A stretch of DNA of 10,801 nt. It comes from Actinomycetes bacterium. Lineage in GTDB: Bacteria; Actinomycetota; Thermoleophilia; Solirubrobacterales; 70-9. The notes under the pieces were generated by a model. That model was not told the origin of the DNA, made no database searches, and saw only the letters and a program-made list of their open reading frames with translations. Below are positions 7,606 through 10,801 of this stretch, piece after piece (within the stretch, counting starts at the first letter, position 1; each line of letters begins with the position of its first letter). The stretch is from NCBI GenBank assembly GCA_023434465.1, contig JAEYSQ010000251.1:1-10801 (forward strand), in the 5' to 3' direction. The translations under genes were made by a program, and so were the position numbers.

Positions 7606-9413
7606 CGCATCGCCCCCATGCGCATGTTGCGGCCGCTACGGGCGCCGTCCTTCACCCGGGCCGAGAGGAAGACCATCGCCACCCCCGAGTTGCGTCCGCG
7701 CCGGAGCTTGCGGACCACCCGGGCCGGCACCCTCAAACCGAAGCGTGCCGTCCTGCCCTTGCCGACCCGCTGCGGGCCGTACAAACGCAGTCCGAACCAC
7801 TGGCCGTGAATCCGGAGCCGGGCCCGGCGTCCGGTGATCTGACAGGAAGCGTCCTTGCAGGAGACCCGGGCCACGTTGACCCGGACCCCGGCCCGAAAGC
7901 GGACCGGTCCGCTCACCAGCTTCGTGATGCTGGCCGATCCGGCCGCTGACTTGCCGGTCGGTCCGGTCGGTCCGGTGTCTCCGGTCGCTCCGGTGTCGCC
8001 GGTCTCTCCGGTAGCTCCAGTGGACCCGGTCGGGCCGTCGTTACCGGTCGGGCCGTCGTTACCGGTGGGACCCGTGGGGCCGTTGCTGCCGGTGGGACCC
8101 GTGGGGCCGTCACCCCCGGTCGGACCGACCGGACCGGTGTCCCCGGTTGGACCGGTCGGAGACTCCACTCCGGTTCCGGTCAGGTCGACCTCACGCCAAC
8201 CTCCGTCGAGGTTCAGGGTGTCGGTCTTCGGGCCGACCGAGGTCGGGTCGAACTGGATCCCGACCCCGCAGACCTTGCCGGGGGCGAGCCAGCCCACGAA
8301 GAGCCCGGGGAGGTTCCCGCATTCGTCGTTGCCCGGAACGATCGAGAACTGGGTGCCATCGTCGAGACTGGTGCCCAGCACCGGTAGCGGCAGCAGGTAG
8401 TTGTCGTTTTGCATGTAGATGATCTGTTCCGCGAAGGGGTTGCCCAGGAAGACGTTCCCGAAGTTTCGGGAAGTTCCCCCGATCACCCGCGGTGCGAAGG
8501 CGAACGCGGACACGCGGTCGAGGAGCTGGTCGGCCGTCCACACATTGCCGTCCCTGTCTGCCGTGACCCCGGTCGGACCCTGCAACTGGTCAGCACCCAA
8601 ACCGAGGCTCCCAAGCGAGTGCTGAAAGTTCCCGGCTGCGTCGTACACCTTTATGTGCCCGGCGTTGACGTCGGACACGTAGATCAACCCGTCGCGACCG
8701 GCGTCGACGTCCCACGCATCCCCGAGGTCGCCGGCTCCGCTGCCAGCCTCACCGATCGTGTCCAGGAGGGTGCCGGACGAGTCATACACCCGCACCTCTT
8801 CAGCAGCACCGGAGTCACTCACATAGATCCGTCCCTGGCGGTCCACGTCGAGACCCAGGGTCTGGGTTCCTGATCCGACCGAAAACTCCCCGAGGTAGCC
8901 TCCCGTCGGAGTGAACGACTGGACCCGGTTACCGAGAAGATCGAGCGCCAGGATGTTGCCCTCTGGGTCAATCGCGAGTCCGATCAACTGGTCGAATTGG
9001 CCGGGACCCGCCCCTGGGGATCCCCACTGGTTCGCAACGGTGCCGTCCGGCGCGTATCGGGTAACCGTTTCGTCATTGAGGTTGGCGACGTACACGAAGC
9101 CGAAAGCTCCGACCTCGACGTCACGAACGCCGGACGCAGATCCCGAATTCGGGTAGGTGGACACCAGAGAAGGATTCGAGTCGTCGGAGTCATATCGGAC
9201 CCGCCTCACGGCCGAACTCCCGTTGTAAGTGGCGACGTAGACGTCGCCTGCGGAGTCCACTGCCACACCCCATGGGATGCCTCCGGGTGTCGCCACGTTT
9301 CCGTAGTGCCGCTGCTCGTCGGCTGATGCTCCTCCGGGAAGCATCAGTCCCATCCCCAGTGTCAGCGCGACTAGCGCACCGAAAAGTCCCCTCCTGCTTA
9401 GCAAAGTACCCAC
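7602..9413 (-). CDS. Secreted NHL-propeller / Ig-like / collagen-like protein
   Basis: This is a predicted exported or cell-surface protein of 603 residues; its function is unknown. Domains in order are a signal peptide (SRR, then hydrophobic LFGALVALTLGMGLML, likely cleaved after ASA at about 31) and six NHL-type repeats at about 43-306. The repeats read like GVAVDSAGDVYVATYN, GLAIDPEGNILALD and GVTADRDGNVWTAD, and are expected to form a beta-propeller. A Hydin/choice-of-anchor-D-type Ig-like domain follows at about 309-416 (NFGNVFLGNP...GIQFDPTSVG...VDLTGTG). Next are 23 uninterrupted collagen-type Gly triplets at 419-487, then a basic C-terminal domain (488-603) with two cysteines (VSCKDASC). 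No sortase or transmembrane anchor is seen. I chose the GTG at 9413 because AAGGAG lies five bases upstream. A GTG at 9419 is also open but overlaps that site. Propeller and collagen segments suggest binding or adhesion, which is inference only. Confidence 0.85.
   Translation of the reverse strand: MGTLLSRRGLFGALVALTLGMGLMLPGGASADEQRHYGNVATPGGIPWGVAVDSAGDVYVATYNGSSAVRRVRYDSDDSNPSLVSTYPNSGSASGVRDVEVGAFGFVYVANLNDETVTRYAPDGTVANQWGSPGAGPGQFDQLIGLAIDPEGNILALDLLGNRVQSFTPTGGYLGEFSVGSGTQTLGLDVDRQGRIYVSDSGAAEEVRVYDSSGTLLDTIGEAGSGAGDLGDAWDVDAGRDGLIYVSDVNAGHIKVYDAAGNFQHSLGSLGLGADQLQGPTGVTADRDGNVWTADQLLDRVSAFAFAPRVIGGTSRNFGNVFLGNPFAEQIIYMQNDNYLLPLPVLGTSLDDGTQFSIVPGNDECGNLPGLFVGWLAPGKVCGVGIQFDPTSVGPKTDTLNLDGGWREVDLTGTGVESPTGPTGDTGPVGPTGGDGPTGPTGSNGPTGPTGNDGPTGNDGPTGSTGATGETGDTGATGDTGPTGPTGKSAAGSASITKLVSGPVRFRAGVRVNVARVSCKDASCQITGRRARLRIHGQWFGLRLYGPQRVGKGRTARFGLRVPARVVRKLRRGRNSGVAMVFLSARVKDGARSGRNMRMGAMR
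7953..8159 (-). repeat. Collagen-like Gly-X-Y coding repeats
   Basis: This stretch encodes 23 consecutive triplets ending in Gly, 11 of them Pro-Thr-Gly, with variants DTG, NDG, ATG, STG, ETG, SNG, GDG and PVG. Thr dominates the position before Gly, as in the GPT-rich collagen-like region of Bacillus BclA, where Thr carries sugars in that protein. The 9-base periodicity is plain in the DNA. Confidence 0.9.
8026..8115 (-). repeat. Near-identical tandem DNA duplications in the collagen segment
   Basis: Two exact 18-base copies lie side by side at 8026-8043 and 8044-8061. Two 27-base units follow at 8062-8088 and 8089-8115, whose first 22 bases are identical. Both unit lengths are multiples of nine, so the Gly-X-Y register is kept. 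Identity at silent positions points to recent slippage or unequal exchange. Confidence 0.8.
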
Positions 9414-9418
9414 CCCCA

Positions 9419-9424
9419 CTCCTT
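9419..9424 (-). promoter_or_regulatory. Ribosome binding site of the collagen-like gene
   Basis: AAGGAG on the minus strand ends five bases before the GTG at 9413, a good spacing. The earlier in-frame GTG at 9419 uses the last base of this site and so is a less likely start. Confidence 0.65.
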
Positions 9425-9450
9425 GATTCGTTCAATTCCCGTTACAGGAA

Positions 9451-9480
9451 ACCGTACCGGCCCCGGATGTTTCGGGTCAA
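9451..9480 (-). promoter_or_regulatory. Candidate sigma-70-type promoter of the collagen-like gene
   Basis: On the minus strand, TTGACC (9475-9480) as -35 and TACGGT (9451-9456) as -10 are separated by 18 bases. TACGGT fits the TAnnnT form common in Actinobacteria. Transcription would start near 9444, leaving a leader of about 30 bases that contains the AAGGAG site. The -35 box lies within a GGGTC/GACCC repeat cluster. Confidence 0.45.
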
Positions 9481-9495
9481 CCCCGGGTCTGACCC
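9474..9495. repeat. GGGTC/GACCC repeat cluster
   Basis: GGGTC occurs at 9474-9478 and 9485-9489, exactly 11 bases apart. The second copy forms a perfect inverted repeat with GACCC at 9491-9495 around one base. GGGTCAA (9474-9480) recurs at 9615-9621. The helical-turn spacing over the candidate -35 box suggests an operator. It may instead be a remnant of a small palindromic repeat family. Confidence 0.4.
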
Positions 9496-9541
9496 AATAA
9501 AAAGAGGCCCCAACCTGCCGTCTCCGTCTCCGACATTGATC

Positions 9542-9584
9542 CCTAAATGAATAGGTGGGTGCCTATCGTCGTCCCGCGGGGGAC
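9542..9584 (-). terminator. Two adjacent hairpins, possible terminator or leader structure
   Basis: GTCCC/GGGAC (9571-9575, 9580-9584, 4-base loop) and ATAGG/CCTAT (9551-9555, 9562-9566, 6-base loop) are perfect 5-bp stems four bases apart. On the minus strand the second stem is followed by TCATTT. CCTA at 9542-9545 can also pair with TAGG at 9552-9555, competing with the ATAGG/CCTAT stem. The pair sits about 115 bases after the 95-aa gene, so it may end that transcript. The T-run is weak. Confidence 0.3.
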
Positions 9585-9697
9585 ATTGAAATCGGCTCCC
9601 GTGCCGTTGATGTTGGGTCAAATTATGAGACGGCTAACGAACAGGTTCGAGCCTCATCTCCAACCTACCACTCCTTGGTGACGAGACCTAAAGATCG

Positions 9698-9985
9698 CTA
9701 TTCCAGGTCGAGGCCGGAGACCAGCTCTTCGGCCTCTGACCACATGCCCGGCGGGACCTGGAGGTGGATGTCACCCCGGTCGAAGCGGTCGAGTTCCCAG
9801 TCGGAAGTAAGCTCGGCCGGCAGGCCGTGCTCACGCAGGACGTCCCGCCAGGCGAGCGCGGTGGCGAGGTCCTCGAACTCGTGGACCGGGACCCAGTCGT
9901 CGAAACGAGGGTCGCTGATGTGGATCCGGCCGGAACCGTCACCGATCGACTTCAAACGGTCTTTGGCGCGACGCAGGAATCCCAT
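9698..9985 (-). CDS. Small uncharacterised protein, possibly DUF2007-like
   Basis: The protein has 95 residues and I do not recognise it with certainty. The N terminus is short and basic (GFLRRAKDRLKSIG). A segment WVPVHEFEDLATALAWRDVLREHG (31-54) is followed by LPAEL, an acidic SDWELDRFDRGD stretch and then IHLQVPPGMWSEAEELVSGLD. A 'strand, helix through the re-use of one protein, short strand, L-V-P, acidic helix' layout resembles the DUF2007 putative signal-transducing fold, which is why I mention it. The match is by eye and weak. It has no cysteines, signal peptide or membrane segment, so it is probably cytosolic. The ATG at 9985 is only 14 nt after the aspS stop, so it is likely translated from the same transcript. 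The ribosome binding site is weak (GGCGGCGGCG). Codon use matches the neighbouring genes. Confidence 0.7.
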   Translation of the reverse strand: MGFLRRAKDRLKSIGDGSGRIHISDPRFDDWVPVHEFEDLATALAWRDVLREHGLPAELTSDWELDRFDRGDIHLQVPPGMWSEAEELVSGLDLE

Positions 9986-9999
9986 GCAGTCGCCGCCGC

Positions 10000-10801
10000 C
10001 TACTCCTGGCCCGGAAGTTTCTTTTTGCGCAGCTCGATGCCGACGTCGCGCAGCTGGATGTCATCGACTGGCGCCGGTGCCCCGGTCAGCGGGTCGCCGC
10101 CGGAGGCGGTCTTGGGGAAGGCGATCACGTCACGGATCGACTCGACGCCGGCCAGCAGCGCGGCGAAGCGATCGACCCCGTAGGCGATTCCGCCGTGCGG
10201 CGGCGCGCCGTACTTGAGGGCGTCGAGCAGGAAGCCGAAGCGCTCCCCGGCTTCCTCTTCGGAGATCCCGAGCGCGGTGAAGATCTGCGCCTGGAGTTCC
10301 GGCTTGCTGATACGGATCGAACCTCCGCCGATCTCGACCCCGTTCCAGACCAGGTCATAAGCCTCGGCCCGGGCCTCGCCCGGGTTCTGCGGATCGAACT
10401 CGCCGGCCGGTGCCGTGAACGGATGGTGCAGGGCATCCCAGCGATCCTCGTCCTCGTTCCATTCGAAAAGCGGCCAGTCGACGATCCAGCAGAACCGGTT
10501 GCCGGCGTCAGCCGGGATCAGGTCCCAACGCTCGGCCAGACGGGTGCGCAGCCCGCCGAGGATGGTGGCGACCATTGCGGGCTGGTCGGCGGCGACCAGC
10601 ATCAGGTCGCCCTCCTCGGCTCCCATGGCCTCGTTCAGGTTCTTCAGCTCGTCTTCCGAGAGGAACTTGGCGATCGGCGCCCGCCAGCCGTCGCCTTCGC
10701 GGAAGGCCCAGACGAGCCCTTTGGCTCCCAGTTCCTTGGCGTCGTCGATCAGACCGTCGAGCTGAGCGCGGGAGAGGTCGCGCTGGCCGAAGTTGATGCC
10801 C
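10000..10801 (-). CDS. aspS: Aspartate-tRNA ligase (AspRS), C-terminal part
   Basis: It charges tRNA-Asp (possibly also tRNA-Asn) with aspartate in the cytosol. The visible part is 266 residues; the N terminus lies beyond the window edge, so the OB-fold anticodon domain and class II motifs 1 and 2 are missing. The frame starts GINFGQRDLSRAQ, which would fall in the bacterial GAD insertion. GAD-type sequence continues (ELGAKGLVWAFREGDGWRAPIAK, DQPAMVATILGGLRTRLAE). The catalytic core then resumes with FCWIVDWPLFEWNEDEDRW, ALHHPFTAP, VWNGVEIGGGSIRI and motif 3 HGGIAYGVDRFAALLAG, with the ATP-contacting Arg at fragment residue 211. The end is PLTGAPAPVDDIQLRDVGIEL and a basic tail. The GAD insertion shows the bacterial type of enzyme. 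Whether it discriminates Asp from Asn tRNAs cannot be judged here. Confidence 0.95.
   Translation of the reverse strand, partial: GINFGQRDLSRAQLDGLIDDAKELGAKGLVWAFREGDGWRAPIAKFLSEDELKNLNEAMGAEEGDLMLVAADQPAMVATILGGLRTRLAERWDLIPADAGNRFCWIVDWPLFEWNEDEDRWDALHHPFTAPAGEFDPQNPGEARAEAYDLVWNGVEIGGGSIRISKPELQAQIFTALGISEEEAGERFGFLLDALKYGAPPHGGIAYGVDRFAALLAGVESIRDVIAFPKTASGGDPLTGAPAPVDDIQLRDVGIELRKKKLPGQE

Larger units (their letters stand above)
9414..9697. other. AT-richer intergenic region without a gene
   Basis: About 284 bases separate the 95-aa gene from the collagen-like gene, both on the minus strand. By eye the composition is clearly less G+C-rich than the flanking genes. I find no credible coding frame, and no tRNA. 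A GGTTCGAGCC string at 9644-9653 resembles a tRNA T-arm but no cloverleaf fits. The region holds two short hairpins, GGGTC/GACCC repeats and a candidate promoter, listed separately. Confidence 0.6.

Noticed and set aside
7953..8159. Repeat block as a CRISPR array or minisatellite outside a gene
   Set aside because: The period is nine bases in a coding frame with Gly-X-Y meaning, and there are no unique spacers.
7855..8400. Plus-strand frame with Pro-Val-Gly repeats
   Set aside because: It is the reverse complement of the Pro-Thr-Gly coding repeats. The sense frame has a signal peptide, domains and a ribosome binding site, while this one has none.
9625..9667. Possible tRNA or tmRNA 3' end (GGTTCGAGCC ... 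ACCA)
   Set aside because: The T-arm-like string does not form a 5-bp stem with a 7-base loop, and no acceptor, D or anticodon arms could be laid out upstream.
9555..10217. Plus-strand frame of 220 codons across the intergenic region and the aspS end
   Set aside because: It overlaps two minus-strand genes, ends in an Arg/Ser-rich run typical of shadows, and has no recognisable motif.

Overview
The window looks like chromosomal DNA from a high-GC actinobacterium. The best guess is class Thermoleophilia, near Solirubrobacterales. The reasons are the G+C-rich codon use, the alaS-ruvX-mltG-aroE gene order usual in Actinobacteria, an AlaRS of actinobacterial type (short 'RTPDIEEVGKT' stretch before motif 2), and a secreted protein whose basic two-Cys C-terminal domain I associate with Solirubrobacterales. 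This placement is an inference from reading; no search was run.

Layout. On the minus strand, read right to left: the 3' part of aspS (10000-10801, cut by the window edge); a 95-aa uncharacterised protein 14 nt downstream (9698-9985); an AT-richer intergenic stretch (9414-9697) with hairpins, GGGTC repeats and a probable promoter; and a large secreted NHL-propeller/Ig-like/collagen-like protein (7602-9413). An NADP-type short-chain dehydrogenase (6612-7586) is the only plus-strand gene. It converges tail to tail on the collagen-like gene and diverges from the last block. That block is a tight minus-strand operon, mnmA-alaS-ruvX-mltG-aroE (6565 down to 35), with gaps of 12 and 20 nt and then 4-nt and 1-nt overlaps.

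The operon joins tRNA thiolation (MnmA), tRNA charging (AlaRS), 16S rRNA maturation (RuvX/YqgF), peptidoglycan strand termination (MltG) and shikimate synthesis (AroE). This is a housekeeping cluster, probably co-transcribed.

The most unusual item is the first gene of the operon. Its MnmA carries a roughly 115-residue IscU/NifU-type Fe-S scaffold domain at its N terminus. Two of the three canonical scaffold cysteines remain and the third is alanine. The MnmA part has a CxxC + Cys set that could hold an Fe-S cluster. A scaffold fused directly to the U34 thiolase suggests built-in sulfur or cluster delivery. The second item of interest is the four-part secreted protein with (Pro-Thr-Gly)-rich collagen-like repeats that look recently duplicated at DNA level.

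Several long open frames opposite alaS, mnmA, aroE and the collagen-like gene are antisense shadows typical of high-GC DNA and are left out.
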